Positions 9,827 through 19,500 of a stretch of DNA of 64,000 nucleotides are shown here, piece after piece. A program made the position numbers and the translations under genes. This DNA is from Tetraselmis striata. Lineage: Eukaryota > Chlorophyta > Chlorodendrophyceae > Chlorodendrales > Chlorodendraceae. Numbering within the stretch: the stretch's first letter is position 1; each line of letters starts with the position of its first letter. The stretch is from assembly GCA_006384855.1 (NCBI GenBank), contig VCJN01002660.1, forward strand, positions 1-64,000. The letters are read 5' to 3'. The notes under the pieces were generated by a model that made no database searches, was not told the origin of the DNA, and saw only the letters and a program-made list of their open reading frames with translations.

Positions 9827-10180
9827 ATGCTATTAGGCGCGCGCCTCCTCACGAGTACGCGCGGTAGATACCCGCGTGATGACGAGTGATGATGACGAGC
9901 ATGCCGGGCAGTACGGTACTGATCGATACACAACAAAGGCTGCAAAAATGCATTACACGGTAGTCACGGTTGGTTTTGCGATTTAATAAAGGTGAGGTGC
10001 CAGGCTGGATCAGCGGCCAATGAGCGTCGAGCTTCGGGGTGTGGTTAAGCGGACATGGGCGCGCCTACTCCTAGCTGGCAAATTTAAAGTCAAGGCACCG
10101 GACATTTTCGGATTTATGGCGGAGGGGTCGGCAACTGCATAAAGTATTAGGGAAATACTAGAAATTTAATTACAATGGGT
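9827..10180. other. Non-coding spacer in the 8.1-kb element
   Basis: I see no gene or clear repeat. The composition is mixed, with one AATAAAGG and no splice-supported coding. Confidence 0.5.
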
Positions 10181-10183
10181 CTA

Positions 10184-11058
10184 CTACCGCCCCCGGCCCG
10201 TGCCCGCCCCCCCTGGCCTGCGGCCGGCTGGCTCCGCTGCCGCCGGCCTCTTCCTGGCGCCGGCACGTGGTGTTATGCCCGCTGTCGGCTCGGGTGCTAA
10301 CTGCCCCTTGTTGCCGGCAAATACTTCTGCGGGCATGCTATTCATGGCAGCTGCTGCCATATGCTGCGCCCCGCGGCTAGGGAGCTTGTTTGACGGGGCT
10401 GGCATGATGCCGCCGCGCGCTCCCGTTGCGCTTGCTTCCTCAGGCGTCCAGCCTGCATCCTCGCAGTAGCGTCCTGAAGCGCCGGGGATCTAGCCGCACG
10501 GGGAACATGAGCTCGTCGAGCGAGCGGGGGAGGGGGGCTGTAGCCGGTAGACAGGTCTTGCACCGGAGCGCCGTTCTGGTCGATTCCGGACTGCGGTAGT
10601 GATGAAAGAAAAAACACTTAGTCGCCGACACTCGCTCGGGCAGCGACAACATCAGCAGCTAGCTACACGATGAGCAGGTAAACCGGCCGGCAAGCGCACC
10701 TTTGCACTAGGGATGCAAAGAACCCTTGCTGCATGCGTCGGTTTCATCGATTTAAGCAAGGCATCTTGCTCCTCCTCCACGGTCAATTAGGGTGGGCAGA
10801 CGGGCCGTTCAGCTTGACCAGTCAAAAACGCTCGACGTGTCATCGGCGCTGACTGTCGTGAGGTAGTAGCGCAGGGGCGGCCCGCGCGGGACAGGCGGGG
10901 GCTCGCGTGCTCCTCTCGGCAGGATGATATCTTCCCACGACGCGTCATCCGTCCCGGCAGCGGCATGGAAGGTGCTGACGGAGGCCATGGTGGCACGGGG
11001 GGCGAGCAGGGCGATCTGCTCTTCATGCGAAGCGGTCAGCATAAATAGGCGAAGCAGA
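10184..11058 (-). CDS. Unrecognised two-exon gene candidate in the 8.1-kb element
   Basis: On minus, an open frame from an ATG near 11040 encodes an acidic, Ser/Ala-rich stretch ending ADDTSSVFDW near 10815. A GT at CTG/GTCAAG and an AG at CTACCGCAG (about 10595) could remove the 220-bp gap. The joined frame continues into a Leu/Arg-rich segment (SLDELMFPVRLDPRRF) ending near 10440. A further open frame follows to 10184 in another phase. I do not recognise the product. Its place inside the inserted element suggests an element-encoded protein; the splice model is tentative. Confidence 0.25.
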
Positions 11059-11102
11059 AGTGCCGAAGAGTGAAAGTGCGCGCGCGGCTGGTGGCTCATC
11101 AC

Positions 11103-12120
11103 GTACTTTATATGATTGCATCAGTCTCGAGTAGTAATGGTACCTCGGTACCCGGGGCGTCACAATAACATTATCAATGACACTACGATGCATCTGCTGT
11201 TGTATGTAATGCACAACGCGTTTCACATTAATCTTATTGCTGAACAAATTACATGCATATCAACATACATACCACAAATGACATGAAATTCACAAACGTA
11301 CAGATGTGTATAACGGCAAAGACAAATGCAAACTTTTGTGTCAACATCGGTTGACAATACTTGCTCGCGACGATACTGCAGTACACCGCGGCATCCATGC
11401 GTAACATTGACCCATGTTGTCAGTATCAAAAAAATATGTTGTGAGTGTGTCAGGAAAATTAGTGAAGCAGGCATGTGCAAGCATAATGCAGATTGGCCAT
11501 GTTTCGTAAGATAGTATTGCTTAACATTACATTTGGAAACCCCAGACCCAACCGACGCCTATATGTATCATGCGCCTGCCATACTACGCAACTGCTCCCG
11601 CAACATATGGATATGCTCAATTCACACACGCCACGGTTGCTGCGTATATGCTACTACTGCATGGCATCAACACCGCCATCATCCTCATCGAGGGCGGCGA
11701 TGTCGTAGGCATGGGAGTGCTTCAAGTAAGAGCACCACCCGTGCCGGGCTGCACTATCAGCATCAGCGCAAAGTGCAGGAAAGCAACAACAACATGTAAG
11801 ATGCTTCAGCAATAATATATAACACAGGTGGCCCATCACCTGATCATCTGCCTCGGCACAGCGTCACCGGCGGCCCTTTGCCGCCGCCCCCTGCCAGCAG
11901 TGCTGATGGCCTCTGTCCATGTATATGTGACAAGTCTGCCATCCACAGTCCTGGGCGGGAAGACAAAATCCTGCTGGAAGACAATGTTGATCGGGCCCTC
12001 CCACAGTCCAGCGCTCATAGGCGTTGATAGCACGCATCTCCAACTGCAAACACAACGGGTGGCGAAGTCATCGCGTTGTTTTTGAGGTGGCGCTCGGCGA
12101 CAACGAAATAAGTTACCTTG
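11103..12120. other. No supported gene; AT-richer segment
   Basis: Several short frames on both strands overlap. A minus-strand stretch at 11836-12055 (VDGRLVTYTWTEA, INAYERWTVGG) may be a remnant of the decayed gene described for 12123-13500, but in-frame stops interrupt it. Confidence 0.3.
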
Positions 12121-12122
12121 AC

Positions 12123-13500
12123 CTACAAGCTACGGGCAGCTACGGAGGTATTCTTCGCAGCCTTCATGAACATCGCGGCAGCAAAGGACATCACTCCGTG
12201 CATGAAGTTGCATGACGGCAATTTCCCGATGGATAGAACTGCATGGCAACCTTGACGCACTGAGTGCTCAGTGCATGGAGCACTGCAAACATGGAGATCA
12301 AGCAGGGCTTCCGCAACGGCATCAACCAACAGCCCCAACACCTGCTCATGTCCGGCAAGGTGATGCTCTCCAGGACTGGCCAAGTCACGACGCGCAGCAC
12401 CTTGATCGCGCACCACCGTGACATGCATGGACCAGCCCATCGTGCACAGCCCCACCTGCCCAAGGCAAAGGCGTGTGCCGTGAAGGCAGGGATGGCAGAG
12501 AAAGCGGCGACGAAGCGAAGGAAGATGTGAATGCATTAATTACATCTAGTGAGCGTGTCCCTTCCCCTTCTCGCCCTTACTGGATTTGCCATAGACAGCC
12601 ATGTCACATGAGCGGCAGGTGCTCGGCTCACCGCTGCCCTCAGCCCCCCTCACCGATGTTGAACGCCTCGCCTCCCGCCTCCATCGTTGCTTCGCGCCCC
12701 GCGCTCGTCTGCATGAAGTACTTCTTTTCATATGGCCCGCACTTTACCGCATCCCAGCTGTCAATGCTGTCGTAGCTTTCAGAACTGCGCTGAATAGTCG
12801 CCTTCGCTGGTGTTGTCTGAGATACCCGCTCACTCTCGCTCCATGCGCTCCTGCCACTCCGTAGCGCGCAGCTTCCGAGCGCGCTCACCCAACTCACGCG
12901 CACGCTCTGAGCGCACAGTTCGGAGCGCCTACTGTTCCAGCTTGTCTGCCTCGCTCTTGCCCAACAGCGCCTCCCACCGGAATACATAGCCACCCGTCTC
13001 TATGGGAAGCGGTGGCAGGATTGGTGCGCTGAATCCTAGCCCATCACATCGCTCAGAGCATCGCTATCGTCCATCGGGTGCATAAAATGCGCCTCGCACA
13101 GCGCATGCAGCTCGCGCATTGCGTATACTTTGGGATCATCGAGGGCAGTGAGGAGGGGCCACGCCTTTGGATCACTTGGGCCCACTGAGTAGCCAGTTGG
13201 CAGCTCCATGTGGTGGCCGTGGCCGTTCATGCGGTCGTACATCGCCTCGGTCACCGCCGAGACCAACGACTCCTCGCGTACCACCGGTAGGCCGTCTACT
13301 GTGATGGACTTGCCACACTTCCGGCAGAATCCGGCGGGCTGGTGGCCGAAACGGCCAGAACGCACCGAGCGCAGTTCTCGCGTCGCGCCATATCGTTGGG
13401 GCGCTGCGTCGGCGCGAAGGGTTTTCAGCCTCCAACCCGCAGTAGCATCAACGGACGATGCGAGAGAACAACGGAGGAACTCAAAAATCCGCCACGGCAA
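12123..13500 (-). pseudogene. Decayed coding region of the 8.1-kb element, possible transposase remnant
   Basis: Minus-strand coding-like blocks lie in order. 13500-13036 is one open frame of 154 aa with a CRKCGKS motif (C-x2-C) and an acidic end. 12990-12840 switches frame and contains a charged helical stretch (ERARELGERARKLRATEWQE) with stops. 12790-12640 contains YDSIDSWDAVKCGPYEKKYF. 12536-12123 is a further frame rich in His and Cys. Conserved-looking blocks separated by frameshifts and stops suggest a broken gene. No DDE/D triad could be placed, so calling it the transposase of the flanking inverted repeats is inference from position only. Confidence 0.3.
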
Positions 13501-13869
13501 CGACCTCAGCTTCCCCTCCCTCTAGCGATATCGGGTGCGTGTCGGGTGGGATCGGTGCCGAGATGTCTCCGATTATGTTTGGCGTGGGTGGGCTGCAGTG
13601 AGTGAGTGGGGCAAAAAGGGCGGCGTCCGTACATGATGCGGCCGAGTGCACAGCCGATGTTGACCACTGTGGGCACCACCTGCCCGACTACCGTCAGTAA
13701 TGTGTACCCATGGGGTAAGGTTTGCGCTCCGGGGGGCGTGATGCGCAGTGGCCGCGCGCACTGGGGGCAAGCGCGCTATGTGCAGCTCGGGGTGGGTGAG
13801 GAAGTTTGCTGTGTGATGGACGCGGTGCGCGCGGTCCGCATAAAGGATTCTATTATAGTACAGCAGTAC

Positions 13870-13997
13870 TAGCGCAGTGTGCAGTGTGCGACAGTGTGCG
13901 CCGCAGTGCGCAGTGTGCAACAGTGTGCAGTGTGCGACAGTGTGCGCCGCAGTGCGCAGTGTGCAGCAGTGTGCAGCAGTGTGCAGTGTGCGACAGC
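13870..13997. repeat. GCAGTGTGC-type minisatellite
   Basis: About 128 bp made of interleaved GCAGTGTGC, GACAGTGTGC and GCCGCAGTGC units with a higher-order duplication (GTGTGCGACAGTGTGCGCC occurs twice). Confidence 0.9.
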
Positions 13998-14036
13998 ATT
14001 GCATAACTAGTTCATGCACGATATCCCGGTACTGGT

Positions 14037-14105
14037 GTGAATTACAAAAAGGGCAGTTCCCCAGAATTGGAAAATCAACACAGCAAGCCGCCGCCTAAAA
14101 GCGGC
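14037..14105 (-). mobile_element. 69-bp 3'-end copy of the non-LTR family
   Basis: Read on minus, this is the last 69 bp of the non-LTR element at 16570-21189 (GCCGCTTTTAGG ... TTTTTGTAATTCAC). The flanks GGTACTGGT at 14028-14036 and TGGTACTGGT from 14107 form a target duplication. It is an extreme 5' truncation. Confidence 0.75.
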
Positions 14106-14122
14106 CTGGTACTGGTACTGGT

Positions 14123-14144
14123 GTGAATTACAAAAAGGGCAGTT
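14123..14144 (-). mobile_element. 22-bp 3'-end stub of the non-LTR family
   Basis: Only the terminal 22 bp (minus: AACTGCCCTTTTTGTAATTC) are present, flanked by GGTACTGGT at 14114-14122 and 14147-14155. It is either a minimal truncated insertion or a duplication of part of the neighbour at 14037. Confidence 0.55.
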
Positions 14145-14365
14145 CCGGTACTGGTACGCCGTCATATCACGTACCATTTGCGTACGGGTACTGCCATGGC
14201 AGTCATGGCGGCGCGGGTACTCGCGACCACCGCCGAGATAAGCTGACTGAAAGAGGATACATGCGCGGTAAGGCGCGGGGTGATACGGAATATAGTAATC
14301 GTACAGTAAAATTGAGTACGGATACAGTACAAGTACCGTGTTAGGCGCGGTTAGGCGGACCCCGT

Positions 14366-14773
14366 TTCGACGAGTGGTAGCGACAGATGCGTCCAACGTA
14401 GGGCTTGCTGCAGTGCTACTGCAGGACCAAGGAGGAGGTCCTCAACCAGTGAGTTACTGGGCGCGAAAGCTGAATGCAGCTGAGCGTGGTAATACCTACA
14501 GTGCTTATGATTTGGAAGCTTTGGCTGTCTGTGAATCAATTAAGCACTGGCGTTGTTACCTTGAAGGGTGCTGTCGATTCCTTGTTGTCTCAGATCATGA
14601 CACCCTGCGTCATCTGCTCAGGCAACCGGCAGAAAGGTTGAACCGGCGACAAGTGCGCTATGTACGCGACTTGTAGCCGTATGTTGGGTCCATATCCCTT
14701 GCGTACCGAAAGGGCAAGTGGAATGAAGTTGATCCGTTGTCGCGTAGACCGGAACTTAGCCGATTGGTTTCGG
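14366..14773 (+). pseudogene. Ty3/gypsy RNase H segment
   Basis: It starts right after the 8.1-kb insertion and restores the gypsy reading with VVATDASNVGLAAVL, then SYWARKLNAAERGNTYSAYD and LVVSDHDTLRHLL, the catalytic Asp/Glu blocks of gypsy RNase H. An in-frame TAG at 14674 interrupts it. After the stop the same frame continues with YRKGKWNEVDPLSRRP, the conserved RNase H end. It belongs to the same element as 5691-6255 and 14955-16398. Confidence 0.93.
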
Positions 14774-14954
14774 TGGCTTGTATTGGACCGGGGATGTGCC
14801 GGACGCGGCTGAATCACTCGTGAGTGAACATCGCCCATGTACTGCGGTATTGTCGGTTGTAAGTGCGTCGTCACCTAGCCTTGATGACAATATTCTCCAC
14901 CTTATTAAGGCTGGATATGCAGAGGACGCGTTCTACTCCTTATGGGGGGGGGTG

Positions 14955-16398
14955 GAAGCAGTCCGGTCATGTGGTAGAGCACGATGGTTATTTTTGGAGA
15001 CATGGACGTCTTTGCATACCAACCAATCGTGACATCATCAATAAGATATTGTATGAGCTACATGATTCTGCTGGTCACCGTGCTTATGCAAGCACCTTGG
15101 CACGTGCCTTGGACCGTTTTTGGTGGACACGCATACGACATGACGTGAAAACCTATTGTGAACAATGTTCGGTGTGCCGGCGTGTTCGTGCACGTCCGCA
15201 GCCACCTGCACCAACACAGCCCTTACCAGTACCGCCACGTCCATGGCATACGGTTGGTTTGGATTTTATAACCGAGTTACCTGAGAGTAATGGTTATAAT
15301 ACTATGTTGGTTGTGTGTTGCCATCTGTCCCGGCAAGCACATTTTATTCCAACCACAGTCAACGTGACTGGTGGACAGGCAGCTGAATTATTTCTGAAGG
15401 AAGTATTCAGGCTGCATGGAATACCTCGTGTGATCGTCTCTGATAGAGATCCACGGTTCCTGTCTGCATTCTGGCAAACTCTGTGGCGGAGACTTGGCAC
15501 TAAATTGAACATGTCTAGTGGCCAACATCCTGAAACAGATGGTTTGACTGAACGCATTAATGCCATAGTCACTGAGTTGGCTCGTGCGTTTTGTTGTTTC
15601 GATGGTTCAAACTGGGTAGACCAGTTACCATTGATGGAATTTGCGTATAATTCCAACAAAGCACTTGGCATTGAGCATGCACCATTTGAGGTTATGTATG
15701 GTTTCAATCCTGAAACGCCTCCGGATGTATTGTTTGGTATGAGACCAACAATAGCATTCTCTCGTGATGCTCAGCAACGTATCCAAGATATGAAGGAGAT
15801 TCATGAGTTGGTTCGGTCAGTGTTGGCTGTCCATAAAGATGAATTGACTGTTCGACCTAGTGTTAGGCAACAGCGCAATCCTCCTATCTTCAATGTTGGA
15901 GATAGAGTATCTGTGGATACCCGTCTGCTTAAGGTCAAAGGTCAGCCTTGCAAAAAGCTGATGGACAAGCAGCTTGGCCCATTTTCTATTGTAGAGAAAA
16001 TTGGCGGTCATAGTTATCGACTGAAATTACCTGCTGGTGTTAAGTTGCACCCAGTATTTCATGTTAATAACTTGAGACCCTGTCCCACTGCGCCGTTGCG
16101 CCCGCAAGTACCTCTTGTTGTTGGTACCGGTGACGACTCTGATGATGAGTATGAGATTGACAAGATTACCAGCGTTAAAATCGGTTCCATGCCCGGTTTA
16201 CGTGGTACTCAGTTGCAATTTCTTGTTCACTTTGCGGATGAGTCTATTGCCCCTGTTTGGCATCGTTTGTTTGATGTTAAAAGGACAATAGCATTGCAGG
16301 ATTTTATGGCTACTCCCAAATGGTTGGACTTTGTAAAGTCACCTGAATTTGTGGAGCATATGCATAAATACCCGGCACGAGTGCCGACTGCAAATTAA
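14955..16398 (+). CDS. Ty3/gypsy integrase with chromodomain-like tail
   Basis: The zinc-binding HHCC block is visible (LHDSAGH, then YCEQCSVC). The DDE triad follows: Asp in VGLDFITEL, Asp in VSDRDPRF and Glu in TDGLTERIN. After the core come the GPF/Y-like segment (DKQLGPFSIVEKI, LHPVFHVNNLRP) and a C-terminal region (LRGTQLQFLVHFAD, PVWHRLFDV) like a divergent chromodomain. The frame is open to the stop at 16398. Upstream, a G run at 14944-14951 shifts the frame relative to the linker from RNase H, so the polyprotein is broken there. Catalytic residues are intact, but the element as a whole is dead. Confidence 0.93.
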
Positions 16399-16430
16399 AC
16401 TGCCTGTGGAATGCTATTTCACACTGTTGT

Positions 16431-16569
16431 CAAGGGGGGAGAGATGTAGTGTGACAATAATGGCATACTCTGTACGGGTACTGTATGATCGTAGCATCAT
16501 TCATGTACGAGTACCTGATGTATCGTATGTGTGCGCGCGTGTGTCACGCGCCACAATACGAGTACTGGT
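16431..16569 (+). repeat. Gypsy polypurine tract and start of 3' LTR
   Basis: A purine run AAGGGGGGAGAGA at 16431-16444 precedes TGTAGTGTGACAATAATGG, the likely LTR start. The LTR is interrupted at 16569 by the non-LTR element and continues from 21190. Confidence 0.75.
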
Positions 16570-19500
16570 GGATGATGAATCATGAGACGAGTCCTACTGA
16601 GACCCACCGGCCCCACCCACCCAGCGGCCCCGGAGGCGCTGCGGGGCCGTGTGTCGCCATGCCTCACCCGCCGCCCAGATCGCGTAGCTGCCCTCAACCC
16701 CCTCCCACGCGACGTCACCGTTATGCCCGGGCTGTGGCGGGTCGCTTGTATCCGGCGGGGCGCCGCGCGATGTCTGCGCCTTCCGCCGATGGTGCGGCAG
16801 AACGCGCCGTTGACCCCGGGTCGCCGCCGCCCCCCAGTACATCGTCCAGTATATCAGGCAGCCCCGGCGCATCGCGTGCGGCGGGAGCGTCGCCCGCGGC
16901 AACACCGTCCACCGCCAGTGCACCCGACGCCACCCAGCCAAGGCCGAGCCCGCCCGCGACTGCCGTCCCGCCGGCTCCCACGTACGCCCAGGCGGTGAGC
17001 CGGTCGTCGAGTCCCGAGTCCGCGACGGGCGCGGCAGGTACGACCGGCGCGCGCGCTGCCTCGCCTGTGTCGTCGCCTCGCCGCAGTACTTTCAGCAGTA
17101 TTTCGGGGCCCGGCGCGTCACAGCGCGATCACGATGGCGCTCCGACCGGCCAGGAAGTCTCCGAGCGGCCCCAGCCGCGGCCGCGCGGCGGCAACCGCGG
17201 CATAGCGCTCACCGGCCTCGACGCTCTCGCCCGCCTGCATTCCAGGCTACACGACAGCGGGCCGGCGCGGCGGGGCGTAGCACCGGCAGCGGCTTGGACA
17301 GTCGCCGACGCGCTTTCAGTCGCTGGCGTCGCCGCGGGCGCCGCGTGGGCGCCGAGGATTGACGCCGCAGCCAGGTCGCTCCAGCCCGCCCGCGTCAGGC
17401 ACCACCCGGCCGATGTGCTGGCTTTCACCGAGGTCGCCGCCGCGTGGCTAGCCAAGGCGCGCGCCGTGTTGGCCGAGCGGCACCGCCGTCGGGGGGCGCG
17501 CCGCGCCGGTGGAGCTGGACAATCGTCGGTGCTGCCGTCGCCCGCACTGCCGTCCGTCGCTGCGTTCCGGGGCGTCGCAGCGCCCCCGGTTGTTGCCCCC
17601 ACGCCGCCAGAGGTGGGTGCACCGGCCGGCCACCCCGGTAGCCAGGCCTCACGGGCTCGGTATCCGCCCCCCCCTACTCGCCCATCTCCAGCCGGCGACG
17701 GGGTGGGGTGGGGCGCGGTGGACCACCTCTCCGACGTGGACATGGTGCACATGCCGGCGGAGATGTCCATGGAGACGGCGGTGCCGATTGACTTTCAAGA
17801 AGCGTGGGCAGAGGCACAACGCTGCGTGAATGAGCGGGTGGTGGCGGCGATGGAGGCCAATGACCCCGTGGTGTTGGATAGGGCGCTTAAGTGGAAGTAC
17901 CTGTTGCCACAATTGTTGCTTAGGGCCCCGAGCCGAGGCGGACGGCGGCGGCTGCAAGCCTTGGCGTGGCGCTTCCGCGCTTTCGCGGAGAGGCGCATGA
18001 CCGAACTCGTGCGCTCATGGGACGACGCGCGCACTGAGGCGTTCTACGCCGGACATGCCCGCCAGCGTCGGACGGACGCCGATCTCTTTGCGGCGCTGCT
18101 CGTGGGCACCGCAGACACCGTTGTGGCGTTGGTGGAGGACGGAGAGCTCTCCCGAGCGGCGGGCCGACTATCTTCTAAGGGTATGGGCGACTTGTCCGAT
18201 CCTGCTATCCTCGCCCAGCTGCGCGACAAGCACCCGTCCCGTAGCCACCCGATCCCAGACGCCGCGTATGCCATTCCGGTGGACGAGGCCGCCCTGACGG
18301 TGGACATGCGCGTGCCGTACCAGCAACTCAAGCAGCACGTGGCGGCGGGGCCCTCAGGCATGCGCAACGAGTATCTCCGCTGCTTGGTGGGCGAATACGC
18401 CCCGGCGTCCGGGCCCGCGGCAGTCCGCGCCATGTCGGAGGTTGCCTCCATGTACCTCCAAGGCCGCCTGCCCGGGTGGTTCAACCGGCTCTTCGCCTCT
18501 GCTAGGCTCGTGGCACCTGTCAAGAAGCTAGGCGAGGGGAGGGCCCCGGACGTGCGGCCTGTGGCAGTCGGGGAGGCGGAGCGGCGCGCAGCGGAGCGGG
18601 CAGTGGTTGACAACATGAAGGAGGCATACGTGTCGGTGCTCGCTCCATCTCAGCTCGGCGTTGGCATTCCCGCGGGCGACTCTGTGCTCATCCACGGCGT
18701 CCGGCTCATCGCCGAGAAGCTTGGCCCACGTGCCGTCATCGTCCACACAGACCTTCGCAACGCTTACAACGAAGCATGGCGCCGCACCATCATCCAGCGC
18801 CACATCGATTGCTCTCCACTACACCCTGTCATCCCCGCGCTCCTAGCCTCCCTCTCCACGGACTCGTATCTGGTCGTGGACGACCGGTCCGCCCCTCTGC
18901 GGTCGGAGGACGGCGTGCAACAGGGCGCACCTTTGGCCACGACTTCCTTTTGCGTCGCGATTCACCCCGAGGTGCAGCAGTGTGATACCACGTTGGAGGT
19001 CAATGACGGGGCGGCGCGCTTCAACGCCGACGATGGAATTTTGGTGGGCCTTCCGGAGCACGTTTGGCCGGCTCTTCACGCCTTCCGCACGTCCATCAAG
19101 GCGTCCGTGGGGCTTGAGGTGCGCTTCGACAAGATGCAGGCGTACAGCGCAGACATGGAGGCGGCGCGGCGTGAGGCTCCGGCCGACATCGAGTGGCCAG
19201 AGCTAGATGGCCATCACGGCATCGCGGTCCTCAACGTGCCGCTCGGATCGCCAGAGTATGTGCAGGCGTACATGCGCGGCAAGGCGGAGGAGCTACGAGA
19301 GGAGGTGGACGCTAGCCTGAGCAAGCTTCTGTCTGCCAAGCCCAGCCGTCGGTACACCCACGCCTTGCATCACCACGCATGGGCCCTGCTCAAGCATTGC
19401 ATGCAACACAAGGCGGGGTATTGGCTCCGCAATTGTCTTCCGTCCGAGGTGGAGGCCTTTGCGGAGGCGGTGGATGCCACCATCCTCGCGGCGGTCGAAC

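Larger units (their letters stand above)
6256..14365. mobile_element. 8.1-kb inserted element with terminal inverted repeats
   Basis: The left end starts ACGGGGTCCGCTTAACC and the right end, read inward on minus, starts ACGGGGTCCGCCTAACC. Similarity continues for about 28 bp. The insertion exactly splits the gypsy RT/RNase H junction. Flanks are TTCACCGT on the left and TTCGACGA on the right, only a weak candidate for an 8-bp duplication. Both subterminal regions (6300-6480 and 14110-14350) are crowded with GTAC and GAGTAC motifs. The element carries a PAT-like retrotransposon and, on minus, decayed coding segments that could be its transposase. Superfamily not assigned. Confidence 0.7.

Noticed and set aside
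6246..14373. Clean 8-bp target duplication for the 8.1-kb element
   Set aside because: TTCACCGT and TTCGACGA match at only five of eight positions, so it is not used for classification.
16485..16571. First 29 codons of the non-LTR frame
   Set aside because: They lie in the gypsy LTR, left of the insertion point marked by the ACTGGT duplication.
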